DNA of 64,000 nt from Modicisalibacter sp049808615. Lineage in GTDB: Bacteria; Pseudomonadota; Gammaproteobacteria; Pseudomonadales; Halomonadaceae. How positions within the stretch are numbered: the stretch's first letter is position 1; every line of letters begins with the position of its first letter. The translations under genes and the position numbers were made by a program. The stretch covers positions 62,001 through 126,000 of the forward strand of contig NZ_JBNCAN010000006.1 of NCBI RefSeq assembly GCF_049808615.1. The letters are read 5' to 3'. This document shows positions 1-9,700 of the stretch, piece by piece. Below the pieces are notes generated by a model. It did no database searches, had not been told where the DNA came from, and saw only the letters and a program-made list of their open reading frames with translations.

Positions 1-2316
1 GGATTGGCGGTATTACTGACGTTAAGCACCCAGACGGCCCTGGCGGCCGACTTCACTGTTTCTGACATCCGTGTCGAAGGCCTGCAACGGGTTTCGGCAG
101 CGTCGGTGTTCAATGCCTTCCCGGTGAGCGCCAACGAGCGTGTGGACGATCGCGAACTGGCCGCCGCCGCCAAGGAGTTGTTCGCAACCGGGTTGTTCGA
201 CGACGTTCAATTGGCGCGAGATGGCGACGTACTGATCATCCGGGTGGAAGAGCGGCCCTCCATATCCCGCATCGAGATCGAGGGCAACTCCCAGGTCGCC
301 GATGAGGACTTGCGCAAGGGCATGGCGGAAGCAGGGCTGGCAGAAGGTCAGGTGTTGCAGCGTGCGTCCTTGGACGAGGTGCAGCGTCAGCTCGAGCAGC
401 TCTATCACTCCCAGGGGCGCTACAGTGCCAGTATCGATACCTCCATCGAACCGGTGGATCGTAACCGGGTTCAGGTCAATATCGAGGTCGATGAAGGGGC
501 GGTCGCCAAGATTCGTCAGATCAACATCGTCGGTAATCAGACGTTTTCCGATGAGACGTTGCGTGACTTGATCGAGCTCGAGGATCGGCCGGGCTGGTTC
601 TTCGGCTGGTTCTCCGATGATGAATACTCGCGTGAAAAGCTCTCCGGTGATCTGGAAACCCTGCGTTCCTATTATCTGGATCGTGGTTTCGTCAACTTTG
701 CAATTACGTCGACTCAAGTCGCGATCAGCCCCGACAATTCGCAGATATTCGTCACCGTCAACGTCGACGAGGGCCAACGTTACCGGATCGGTAAGATCAA
801 TTTTGCCGGCGAACTGACGCTTCCCGAGCAAGAGGCGCGTTCGCTGATCACCACCGAAAGCGGCGAGATCTATTCGCGCAGTGCGCTGACCGATTCCGCC
901 GAGGCATTGCGTCAGCAGCTTGGCGCCGAAGGCTATGCCTTTGCCAATGTCGAAAGCGTTCCCGATGTGGCGGAAAACGGCGACACGGTCGATGTGACCT
1001 TCCTGGTGGAACCGGGCCGTCGTGCCTATGTACGCCGCATCAATTTCGAGGGTAATACCACGACCCAGGATGAGGTGTTGCGCCGCGAAATGACCCAGAT
1101 GGAGGGTGCGCCGGCCTCCACCGATCGCATCAGCCAGTCCAAGCAGCGCCTGGAGCGCCTCGGCTTCTTCCGTCAGGTCGATGTCGAGACACGTCCCGTC
1201 GCCGGCGAGTCGGACCAGGTCGATGTCACCTACAACGTCGAGGAGCAGCCCTCGGGGTCGATCTCGGCGAGTGTCGGTTATTCACAAAGTGCCGGAATCA
1301 TCTATGGTGCCTCGCTGGCGCAGAAGAACTTTCTGGGGACCGGTAACCAGGTCAATGTCGGCGCGCAGAAGAGCGACACCTTCACCAGCGTGAATTTCGG
1401 TTTTACCGATCCTTACTGGACCCTGGATGGCATTTCGCGGGGTTACAACCTGTTCTATCGCGAAACCGATTACGAGGACTCTGACGTCTCGACCTACTCC
1501 ACCGATTCCTACGGTGGCAGTATCGACTTCGGATATCCGATCAACGAGTACAGCCGGCTCAACTTCGGTGTCGGTCTCGAAGACTTGTCGATCGAGACGT
1601 ATCGGGACACGCCGGCGGAAATCGTCGAGTACACCAATACCCAGGGCGAAGATGCGACGAGCTACAAGCTCACTGCCAGCTGGACACGCAACAAGCTCAA
1701 TCGCGGCATCATGCCGACGGATGGCAGCTATCAGCGCGTTTCCCTGGAAACCGCAGTGCCGGGTTCCGATGCCGAGTACTACAAGGTGCGCTACCGCGGG
1801 CAGAAGCTGTTCGAGCTGAATCCCGATTGGTCGCTCAAGTTCGGCACCGAGTTGGGCTACGCCGACAGTATCGGTAACGACCCCTATCCGTTCTACGAGA
1901 ACTTCTACTCCGGTGGGCTGGGCTCGGTGCGTGGCTTTACCGGCAATACTCTAGGGCCCAAGACCACCGCCAGCAACTTCGGTGACGATGACACCCTGGG
2001 CGGCAATGTGCTGGTAGAGGGCACGGTCGAGCTCATCTATCCTTTCCCTTGGGTGGAGGATCGCCGCTCACTGCAGACCAGCGTGTTCTTCGATGCCGGT
2101 AACACTTATTTGACCGAATGTTATGATGTGCCAGATGGGGTTACGTCGAACTGTGAAAGCGGCGTGGATATCGGTGACCTTCGCTACAGTGTCGGTCTGG
2201 GCTTGACCTGGCTGACGCCGGTGGGGCCGCTCACGTTCAGTGTGGCCAATCCTCTCAACGATGAGGACGGAGACGATACCCAGACCTTCCAGTTCTCTCT
2301 TGGCCAGACATTCTGA
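1..2316 (+). CDS. bamA: Outer membrane protein assembly factor BamA (5' end missing)
   Basis: BamA is the barrel subunit of the BAM complex that folds and inserts beta-barrel proteins into the outer membrane. The frame is already open at base 1, and the first residues look like the tail of a signal peptide (LSTQTALAAD), so the true start lies just outside the window; TTG at 4 is only the first possible start codon. About 400 residues of repeated POTRA-type sequence (for example RINFEGNTTTQDEV) precede a membrane barrel with the VRGF lid motif near residue 642, and the protein ends in the expected C-terminal Phe (SLGQTF). Length of about 770 residues fits the family. It is followed by lpxD; the skp chaperone gene usually found between them is absent. 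Confidence 0.95.
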   Translation, partial: GLAVLLTLSTQTALAADFTVSDIRVEGLQRVSAASVFNAFPVSANERVDDRELAAAAKELFATGLFDDVQLARDGDVLIIRVEERPSISRIEIEGNSQVADEDLRKGMAEAGLAEGQVLQRASLDEVQRQLEQLYHSQGRYSASIDTSIEPVDRNRVQVNIEVDEGAVAKIRQINIVGNQTFSDETLRDLIELEDRPGWFFGWFSDDEYSREKLSGDLETLRSYYLDRGFVNFAITSTQVAISPDNSQIFVTVNVDEGQRYRIGKINFAGELTLPEQEARSLITTESGEIYSRSALTDSAEALRQQLGAEGYAFANVESVPDVAENGDTVDVTFLVEPGRRAYVRRINFEGNTTTQDEVLRREMTQMEGAPASTDRISQSKQRLERLGFFRQVDVETRPVAGESDQVDVTYNVEEQPSGSISASVGYSQSAGIIYGASLAQKNFLGTGNQVNVGAQKSDTFTSVNFGFTDPYWTLDGISRGYNLFYRETDYEDSDVSTYSTDSYGGSIDFGYPINEYSRLNFGVGLEDLSIETYRDTPAEIVEYTNTQGEDATSYKLTASWTRNKLNRGIMPTDGSYQRVSLETAVPGSDAEYYKVRYRGQKLFELNPDWSLKFGTELGYADSIGNDPYPFYENFYSGGLGSVRGFTGNTLGPKTTASNFGDDDTLGGNVLVEGTVELIYPFPWVEDRRSLQTSVFFDAGNTYLTECYDVPDGVTSNCESGVDIGDLRYSVGLGLTWLTPVGPLTFSVANPLNDEDGDDTQTFQFSLGQTF

Positions 2317-2335
2317 GCCAGCCGCTGGCAGATGA

Positions 2336-2370
2336 TGGCCCTGCCTGTGCTGGAGCATACGACAGGGCCA
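2336..2370. repeat. Inverted repeat in the bamA-lpxD gap
   Basis: Perfect 8-base arms TGGCCCTG (2336-2343) and CAGGGCCA (2363-2370) with a 19-base loop lie in the 97-base gap between bamA and lpxD. There is no T-run, so this is not a classical terminator. It occupies the place where skp sits in many relatives. Function unknown; an RNA-processing site or a deletion scar are both possible. Confidence 0.4.
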
Positions 2371-2413
2371 CAACGTCAACCGATATCGGGCACCGCAGGG
2401 CTGGCACACGATC

Positions 2414-3463
2414 ATGAACAAGACCAACTGCCTCTCATTTTCACTGGCTGAATTGGCGGAACGCCTAGGAGCCACCCTGGTTGGCGATGGCAATCGACGC
2501 ATCAGCAGGCTTGCCACACTGAGTGATGCGGGGCCTTCCGATATCAGCTTTCTGGCGAACAAGGCGTATCTCAAGTACCTACTGGAGACGCAAGCCGCCG
2601 CGGTTCTTTTGCATCCGGCCCATGCCGGTGAATGCCCCGACACCACGGCACGCCTCGAGCTCGATAACCCCTATCTTGCCTACGCCCAGCTCTCGCGACT
2701 GTTTGACCCGCTGTTGGCCCGAGAGCCCTCCGGCATCCATGTCACGGCGTTCGTCGCTGGCGATGTGACCTTGGGTCGCAATGTCGAGATCGGTCCTCAG
2801 GCGGTGATCGAGGCGGGCGTCACGTTGGGCGACGATGTGGTCATCGGCCCGGGTAGTGTGGTGGGCATGGATTCGATCATCGGTGCCGGTTCGCGACTGC
2901 ATGCCAACGTGACGGTCTGTCACGGTGTGGTCGTCGGTGAACGAGCGATTCTGCACAGTGGGTGCGTCATCGGCGGCGATGGTTTCGGTTTCGCCCACGA
3001 TGGTGGTCGCTGGCACAAGATCGCCCAGTTGGGCGGCGTCATTCTGGGTGATGATGTCGAGGTGGGAAGTTGTTCGAGTATCGACCGTGGTGCGCTGGGT
3101 GACACCCTCATCGGCGACGACGTCAAGATCGACAGTCAGGTGCAGATCGCGCACAACGTGCAGATTGGTGACCATAGCGCCCTGGCCGGTTGTGTGGGGA
3201 TCGCCGGATCGACCAAGGTGGGTCGCCATTGCATGCTCGGCGGTGGGGTAGGACTTGCCGGGCATCTCAGGATCTGCGATGGCGTACAGGTCACCGGCAT
3301 GAGCCTGGTGACAAACTCCATTACCCAGCCGGGAGTCTACTCGTCGGGGACGGGCGCCATGGATAACAGCTTATGGCGCAGGAATGCCGTGCGTTTCAAG
3401 CAGCTCGATGATATCGCCAAGCGGGTGACACGGCTCGAACGTCATCACGGGCGGAGCGAGTAA
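2414..3463 (+). CDS. lpxD: UDP-3-O-(3-hydroxyacyl)glucosamine N-acyltransferase LpxD
   Basis: LpxD adds the second (N-linked) 3-hydroxyacyl chain to UDP-3-O-acylglucosamine, the third committed step of lipid A synthesis in the cytoplasm. The 349-residue protein has an N-terminal nucleotide-binding region (about 1-100) and a long left-handed beta-helix of hexapeptide repeats (for example GDDVVIGPGSVVG), with the catalytic His expected at residue 247 in QIAHNV. Length matches the family. It is the first of the clustered lipid A genes lpxD-fabZ-lpxA-lpxB. The ribosome-binding site ahead of ATG 2414 is weak, and no better start was seen. Confidence 0.95.
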   Translation: MNKTNCLSFSLAELAERLGATLVGDGNRRISRLATLSDAGPSDISFLANKAYLKYLLETQAAAVLLHPAHAGECPDTTARLELDNPYLAYAQLSRLFDPLLAREPSGIHVTAFVAGDVTLGRNVEIGPQAVIEAGVTLGDDVVIGPGSVVGMDSIIGAGSRLHANVTVCHGVVVGERAILHSGCVIGGDGFGFAHDGGRWHKIAQLGGVILGDDVEVGSCSSIDRGALGDTLIGDDVKIDSQVQIAHNVQIGDHSALAGCVGIAGSTKVGRHCMLGGGVGLAGHLRICDGVQVTGMSLVTNSITQPGVYSSGTGAMDNSLWRRNAVRFKQLDDIAKRVTRLERHHGRSE

Positions 3464-3490
3464 ACGGCTGCTAGATATCACAGATGGCGC

Positions 3491-3496
3491 TATAAT
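3491..3496 (+). promoter_or_regulatory. Candidate -10 box for fabZ-lpxA-lpxB
   Basis: A perfect TATAAT lies in the 119-base gap between lpxD and fabZ, about 90 bases before the fabZ start. No good -35 hexamer is visible 16-18 bases upstream (ctgcta region). It could give fabZ, lpxA and lpxB a promoter separate from lpxD. The match is to one hexamer only. Confidence 0.4.
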
Positions 3497-3582
3497 CCAC
3501 CGCCGAGTCTGGCCGTCTTTGACTCGCCAAACGATGTCTGCCCATTGAGGGCGGGCATTACGTACTTTTAGAGGTTGCACCG

Positions 3583-4026
3583 ATGGTAATGGATATCAAC
3601 GAGATCCGAGAATATCTACCTCATCGCTATCCCTTTTTGCTGGTGGATCGTGTGGTAGAGCTCGGACTAGGCGAAATGATCGTCGCGTACAAGAATGTCA
3701 GCATCAACGAGCCGTTCTTCAATGGTCACTTTCCGCACCATCCCATCATGCCCGGCGTTCTGATTATCGAAGCGATGGCTCAGGCCTGCGGTATCCTTGG
3801 CTTCAAGACGGTCAACAAGTTGCCCGCAGATGGCTACGTCTACTACCTGGTGGGGAGTGACAATGCGCGGTTCAAGCGCCCGGTCATGCCCGGTGATCAA
3901 CTGCGTCTGGAGGCGCGGGTGATTCGTGGTAAACGAGGGATCTGGAAGTTTGCCTGCCGTGCCACCGTCGATGGCGAACTGGCCTGCGAGGCCGACATCA
4001 TCTGTGCCGAGAGGAAGGTCGCTTGA
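3583..4026 (+). CDS. fabZ: (3R)-hydroxyacyl-ACP dehydratase FabZ
   Basis: FabZ dehydrates 3-hydroxyacyl-ACP to trans-2-enoyl-ACP in fatty acid elongation; it competes with LpxA/LpxD for hydroxyacyl-ACP, which is why it sits among the lipid A genes. The 147-residue hot-dog-fold protein carries the active-site His49 and Glu63 in the segment NGHFPHHPIMPGVL..EAMAQ. ATG 3583 has GAGG 8 bases upstream; the ATG two codons later (3589) is too far from it. The stop overlaps the lpxA start by four bases. Confidence 0.95.
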   Translation: MVMDINEIREYLPHRYPFLLVDRVVELGLGEMIVAYKNVSINEPFFNGHFPHHPIMPGVLIIEAMAQACGILGFKTVNKLPADGYVYYLVGSDNARFKRPVMPGDQLRLEARVIRGKRGIWKFACRATVDGELACEADIICAERKVA

Positions 4027-4793
4027 TTCACCCCAACGCCATCGTCGATCCCTCTGCGCGACTCGCCGACGACGTGGAGATTGGCCCATTCACCGTCATT
4101 GGTGCGGACGTCGAAATCGGTGCCGGTAGCCGCATCGGATCGCATGTAGTGATCAAAGGGCCCTCGCGCCTCGGCCGTCGTACGCGTATCTTTCAGTTTG
4201 CCTCGGTCGGCGAAGATTGCCAGGACAAGAAATACGCCGGGGAGCCGACGCGCCTGGAGATGGGTGACGACAATATCGTTCGTGAGGGGGCAACGCTGCA
4301 TCGCGGCACCGTTCAGGATCGCGGTGTGACCACCATCGGTAGTCGTAACCTGTTCATGGCCTACACGCACGTCGGGCACGATTGCGTGATTGGTGACGAT
4401 TGCATCCTCGCCAATCAGGTGACCCTCGGCGGTCATGTCAAGATCGGTGACTACGTCATTCTTGGTGGCTTGGTCGCAGTACATCAGTTCTGCCACGTGG
4501 GGGAGCATGCCATGTGTGGCGGTGGCTCCATCGTCACCAAGGATGTGCCCGCCTATCTGATGATCAACGGCCATCCGGCCCAGGCTCATGGTCTGAATCT
4601 GGTAGGACTGAAACGCCGCGGATTTTCGCGAGAGGCATTGCATGCGCTGACCGATGCCTATCGGATTGTCTATCGCCAAGGGCTGACCCTGGAGCAGGCA
4701 CTCGAGCAACTCGATGCAAAGAATGCCAGACTCCCGGAGCTAGACATCTTCATTGCTTCCTTGAGAGCCTCCACCCGAGGGATCACGCGCTAG
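4023..4793 (+). CDS. lpxA: UDP-N-acetylglucosamine O-acyltransferase LpxA
   Basis: LpxA transfers a 3-hydroxyacyl chain from ACP to UDP-GlcNAc, the first step of lipid A synthesis. The 256-residue protein starts MIHPNAIVDP, as family members do, but from a TTG codon that overlaps the fabZ stop (TTGA), implying translational coupling. Hexapeptide repeats run through the first 190 residues; the catalytic base is expected to be His119 in YTHVGHDC, followed by ILANQVTLGGHV and the AVHQFC segment. The C-terminal 60 residues form the helical domain. lpxB follows after 2 bases. Confidence 0.95.
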   Translation: MIHPNAIVDPSARLADDVEIGPFTVIGADVEIGAGSRIGSHVVIKGPSRLGRRTRIFQFASVGEDCQDKKYAGEPTRLEMGDDNIVREGATLHRGTVQDRGVTTIGSRNLFMAYTHVGHDCVIGDDCILANQVTLGGHVKIGDYVILGGLVAVHQFCHVGEHAMCGGGSIVTKDVPAYLMINGHPAQAHGLNLVGLKRRGFSREALHALTDAYRIVYRQGLTLEQALEQLDAKNARLPELDIFIASLRASTRGITR

Positions 4794-4795
4794 GG

Positions 4796-5977
4796 ATGCG
4801 TGTCTATCTGGTAGCCGGCGAGCTGTCCGGTGACATTCTCGGTGCCGGATTGATGCAGGCCCTCAAGGCCCGCCAGGAGGATATCGAGTTTCGTGGTATC
4901 GGCGGTCCGCGCATGATCGCCGAGGGCCTCGAAAGCCTCTATCCGCTGGAAACCCTGTCGGTGATGGGGCTGGTCGAGGTGCTCAAGCATTTGCCCGAGT
5001 TGCTGCGGGTACGTCGTCATCTCAAGCGTGATGCCATGCGCTGGTGTCCGGACGTGATGATCGGCATCGATGCACCGGATTTCAATCTGGGGCTCGAGCG
5101 ACAATTGCGCGAGGCAGGCATTCCCACCGCGCATTACGTCAGCCCCTCGGTATGGGCCTGGCGCCAGGGGCGGGTCAAGAAGATCGCCCGGTCAGTGGAC
5201 GCCATCCTGACCTTCCTGCCCTTTGAAGCCGCGTTCTACGAACGCCACCAGGTGCCGGTCGCCTTCGTCGGGCATCCGCTGGCCGATGACATGCCGCTGG
5301 TCAACGAGCGCGACGCGACTCGCCGCGCACTGGGGTTGAGTCTGGACGCGCCGCTGCTGGCCATCCTTCCCGGTTCCCGGGCCAATGAAATCCGCTTTCT
5401 GGGGGCGACCTTTTGTGATGCCGCCGAACGTCTATGCCAGCGTGTCGACGATCTGCAACTGGTGATTCCGGCGGCCTCCGCCCAGCGGCGCGAGGAGTTG
5501 GAAACGTTGCTGACCGACTACCCGCAGTTGAGTCACCGTACTCATTTGTTGGATAGCCAATCCCGCGAGGCCATGATCGCAAGCGACGCCGTGCTGCTTG
5601 CCTCCGGTACGGCGGCTCTGGAGGCGATGCTGTGCCATCGGCCCATGGTGGTGGCCTACAAGATGGCACCGGCGACTCACTGGCTGGCGCAGTATCTGGT
5701 CAAGACCGAATGGATCTCGCTGCCCAATCTGATCGCCCAGGAAACCCTGGTACCAGAGCTGATTCAGCAGGCAGCGACACCGGAGGCGATCGCCGATCAT
5801 CTGGCCGTATGGTTCGAGGACGCCGAGGCCCGCCAGGCGTTGGAGAAACGTTTCGCCACGATGCATGCTTCCCTGCAGCGTGGCGCCAGCCAACGCGCAG
5901 CGGAAGCGGTGATTGCGGTGGCCGATAGGCGACCCCTTCCCGCGAAAGTGCTGCCTCAAGAGCCTGATAGCCAATAG
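4796..5977 (+). CDS. lpxB: Lipid-A-disaccharide synthase LpxB
   Basis: LpxB is a GT19 glycosyltransferase that joins UDP-diacylglucosamine and lipid X to form the lipid A disaccharide at the inner face of the cytoplasmic membrane. I start it at ATG 4796 (393 residues), two bases after the lpxA stop, because the protein then begins MRVYLVAGELSGD, the conserved N-terminus with the GELSGD loop. A longer open frame back to 4514 lies inside lpxA and is not used. The C-terminal half has the donor-site run LLASGTAALEAMLCHRPMVV. It sits in the lpxD-fabZ-lpxA-lpxB-rnhB order common in gammaproteobacteria. Confidence 0.95.
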   Translation: MRVYLVAGELSGDILGAGLMQALKARQEDIEFRGIGGPRMIAEGLESLYPLETLSVMGLVEVLKHLPELLRVRRHLKRDAMRWCPDVMIGIDAPDFNLGLERQLREAGIPTAHYVSPSVWAWRQGRVKKIARSVDAILTFLPFEAAFYERHQVPVAFVGHPLADDMPLVNERDATRRALGLSLDAPLLAILPGSRANEIRFLGATFCDAAERLCQRVDDLQLVIPAASAQRREELETLLTDYPQLSHRTHLLDSQSREAMIASDAVLLASGTAALEAMLCHRPMVVAYKMAPATHWLAQYLVKTEWISLPNLIAQETLVPELIQQAATPEAIADHLAVWFEDAEARQALEKRFATMHASLQRGASQRAAEAVIAVADRRPLPAKVLPQEPDSQ

Positions 5978-6009
5978 AAAGCGACTAGAAAGAAGTTAGA
6001 GAGCATCTC

Positions 6010-6675
6010 ATGACAATCGAGACGGATCGAACGACCATGAGGACGTCGGTCAAGCAGAAGCACAGCAGTGCCAAGGCATTTCCTCCTCTGATCATCGATT
6101 ATGCGGGGGAGCGCCTGGCCGGTGTCGATGAAGTCGGCCGCGGCCCGCTGATCGGATCGGTCGTCGCCGCGGCGGTGATTCTCGACCCACGGCGTGTCAT
6201 CACCGGGCTCGGCGACTCCAAGGCGCTCACCGAAAAACGCCGCTTGGCCCTGGATGCCGAGATCCGCAGTCAGGCGCTGGCCTTCGCGGTGGCTGAGGCA
6301 TCCCCTGTAGAAATCGATGAGCTCAACATTTACCACGCGACGCATTTGGCCATGCGCCGAGCCATCGATGGTTTGAAGGTCGCTGCCGAGTATCTGCTGG
6401 TGGACGGCAATCGCCTGCCCGGGCATCATGTTCCCGGGCAGGCGGTGATCAAGGGCGATGCCCGTCATCCGGCGATCGGCGCGGCCTCGATCCTGGCCAA
6501 GGTGGCTCGGGATGCGCAGATGGTGGCGCTTGATAAGCATTTCCCTGAGTATGGGTTTGCACGCCACAAGGGCTACCCGACCCCCGAACACCTGGCGGCC
6601 CTGGCCCGGCTTGGGCCACTTCCCGAGCATCGCCGCTCCTTTGCGCCGGTGAGAAAGCTGCTCGATATTCTTTAG
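6010..6675 (+). CDS. rnhB: Ribonuclease HII
   Basis: RNase HII cuts RNA in RNA:DNA hybrids and removes single ribonucleotides misincorporated into DNA. The signature AGVDEVGRGPLIGSVVAAAV carries the catalytic Asp40-Glu41 pair, and further acidic residues sit in LLVDGNRLPG. The 221-residue reading is about 20 residues longer at the N-terminus than E. coli RnhB; the extension is basic and poorly conserved, so ATG 6037 or a later start is possible. Between lpxB and dnaE, as in E. coli and Pseudomonas. Confidence 0.93.
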   Translation: MTIETDRTTMRTSVKQKHSSAKAFPPLIIDYAGERLAGVDEVGRGPLIGSVVAAAVILDPRRVITGLGDSKALTEKRRLALDAEIRSQALAFAVAEASPVEIDELNIYHATHLAMRRAIDGLKVAAEYLLVDGNRLPGHHVPGQAVIKGDARHPAIGAASILAKVARDAQMVALDKHFPEYGFARHKGYPTPEHLAALARLGPLPEHRRSFAPVRKLLDIL

Positions 6676-6724
6676 GCGCAACGCTACATCGCGTCGATTT
6701 CATGCTTTGCAACGAGTCCGATTT

Positions 6725-9700
6725 ATGACTACCCCCTTCGTCCATCTTCGTGTGCACAGCGAATACTCTCTCGTCGATGGTTTGGTGCGCCTGAAGCCCC
6801 TGGTCAAGGCGACCGTCGAAACCGGTATGCCCGCGGTCACTGTCACCGATGAGGCCAACCTCTTCGGGTTGGTCAAGGTCTACAAGGCGGCTCAGGGGGC
6901 TGGCCTCAAGCCGATCATCGGTGCCGATCTATGGCTCGAAAATCCTTACGATACAGGTCATCCATACCGACTGACCCTGCTGGCGATGGATGACGAGGGC
7001 TATCGCAACCTTACCGAGCTCATCTCGCGCGGCTGGGTCGAAGGCCAGCGCCAGGGGTTGGCGATCTTGAAGAAGGACTGGGTGTTCGAACAAAGCGCGG
7101 GGCTCATCGCGCTTTCCGGGGCCCGGGAGGGCGAGATCGGGCGTTTCCTGCTGGCAGGCCACGAGAACGATGCCGACACACTGCTCGGTGAGTGGCAAGC
7201 GCATTTCCCAGATCGTTTCTATCTGGAGCTGCAGCGTACCGGACGTCAGTACGACGAGGAGTGCGTGCACCTGTCCGTGGCCCTGGCCGCCCGCACCGGT
7301 ACGCCGGTGGTGGCCACCAATGATGTGCGCTTTCTTTCGCGGGAAGACTACTGGGCCCACGAGACGCGGGTCGCCATCGGCGAGGGTAAAGCGCTGGACG
7401 ATCCGCGCCGAGAGAAGCGCTACAGCGAAGAGCAGTATCTCAAGAGCCCGGCGGAAATGGCGGAGCTCTTCGCGGACATTCCCGAAGCGCTGGAAAACAG
7501 TGTGATGATTGCGGCGCGTTGCAACGTCGAGGTGCGCCTGGGCGAGATATTCCTGCCGGAATTTCCCATCCCCGAGGGCATGTCCCTGGAGGAGTACTTT
7601 CGCAAGATTTCCCATGACGGCCTGACCGAGCGTCTCGATCAGCTTTTCGAAGGGCCCAATGCGATCTATGCGGGTCGCGATCGCGCCGAGCATGAGCCCA
7701 CCTATCGTGAGCGTCTGGATTTCGAGCTCGACATCATCATCAAGATGGGCTTTCCGGGGTACTTCCTGATCGTCATGGACTTCATTCAGTGGGCCAAGGA
7801 CAACGATGTGCCGGTGGGGCCGGGGCGGGGGTCCGGTGCCGGTTCGCTGGTAGCCTACGCCCAGAAGATCACCGATCTCGATCCCCTGGAATACGATCTG
7901 CTGTTCGAGCGCTTCCTGAATCCGGAGCGGGTCTCGATGCCGGACTTCGATGTCGACTTCTGCATGGAGAAGCGCGATAGCGTCATCGACTATGTCGCCG
8001 AGCGCTATGGCCGCAACGCGGTCTCCCAGATCGTCACCTTCGGCACCATGGCCGCCAAGGCGGTGGTGCGGGACGTGGCCCGTGCCCAGGGCAAGCCCTA
8101 TTCGCTGGGGGACAAGCTTTCCAAGCTGATTCCCTTCGAGGTCGGCATGACCCTGGCCAAGGCCCATGAGCAGGAAGAGGCCTTGCGCGATTACCTGACC
8201 GGCGACGAGGAAGCCCAGGAGATCTGGGACATGGCGCTCAAGCTCGAAGGCATTACCCGGGGCACCGGCAAGCACGCCGGGGGCGTGGTCATCGCCCCGA
8301 CCAAGCTCACCGACTTCTCGCCGCTTTTATGCGACGAGGAAGGCAACGGTCTGGTGGTGCAGTTCGACAAGAACGATGTCGAGGAGGCAGGGCTGGTCAA
8401 GTTCGACTTCCTCGGCCTGCGCACCCTGACCATCATCGACTGGGCCCTGGAGATGGTCGATACGGTGCGGGCTCGGGACGGCGTGGGGCCGCTGGATATC
8501 ACCAGCATCCCGCTGGACGATGCACCGACCTTCGCCATGCTCAAGAAGGCCGAGACCACCGCGGTCTTCCAGCTCGAATCCCGGGGCATGAAGGAGCTGA
8601 TCAAGCGCCTGCTGCCGGACTCCCTGGAGGACATGATCGCCCTGGTGGCGCTGTTCCGCCCGGGGCCGCTGCAGTCCGGTATGGTGGACGACTTCATCAA
8701 CCGCAAGCACGGTCGCGCCGAGCTGTCCTATCCGCACCCGGACTATCAGCACGACTGGCTCAAGCCGGTGCTCGAGCCCACCTACGGCGTCATTCTCTAT
8801 CAAGAACAGGTGATGCAGATCGCCCAGGTGCTGGCGGGCTACAGCCTGGGTCAGGCGGACATGCTGCGCCGCGCCATGGGCAAGAAGAAGCCGGAGGAAA
8901 TGGCCAAGCAGCGCGCCGGCTTCCTCGAGGGCTGCGCCGCCAACGGCATCGAGGAGGATCTCGCCGGCAACATCTTCGACCTGGTGGAAAAGTTCGCCGG
9001 TTACGGCTTCAACAAGTCCCACTCCGCGGCCTACGGGCTGGTCTCCTATCAGACCGCCTGGCTCAAGACCCACTATCCGGGGCCCTTCATGGCGGCGGTG
9101 CTGTCCACGGAAATGGACAACCTCGACAAGGTGGTGCCATTGATCGAGGAGTGCCGCAGTCTCGGTCTGACGGTCACGCCGCCGGACGTCAACATGGGCA
9201 GCTACAAGTTCACCGTCGATACCGAGGGGCGGGTGGTCTATGGTCTGGGGGCGATTCGCGGGGTCGGCGAAGGGCCGATAGGCGCCATCGTCGAGGCTCG
9301 CAGCCAAGGCGGTGAGTTTGCCGATCTGTTCGATTTCTGCCGCCGCGTCGATGCCAAACGGCTGAACAAGCGCACCCTGGAGGCCCTGATCCGCTCCGGC
9401 GCGCTGGATAATCTAGGGCCATCCCGGGCGGTGCTGACCGCGGCCCTGGAGGATGCCTTGAAGGCGGCGGCCCAGAGTTCGACCAACGCCAATCTGGGCA
9501 TGATCGACATGTTCGGCGAGGCCTTCGCCGAACCCGAGGCCGGTGATGGTTATCAAGCCTATCGCAATGCCCGGGAGTGGAGCGACAAACAGCGTCTGGC
9601 CGGCGAGAAAGACACCCTGGGGCTCTATCTGACCGGGCATCCCATCGACGAATACGAGGCCGAGCTTGCGCGCTTCGTTTCGACCCGCATTCGCGATCTC

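Noticed and set aside
4514..4795. 94-codon N-terminal extension of lpxB
   Set aside because: It lies within lpxA in another frame; the family N-terminus begins at ATG 4796.
8329..9315. 328-codon + strand frame inside dnaE, and long minus-strand frames inside dnaE, gltB and pilQ
   Set aside because: GC-rich shadow frames with low-complexity Arg/Gly/His-rich translations; the dnaE, gltB and pilQ frames are unambiguous.
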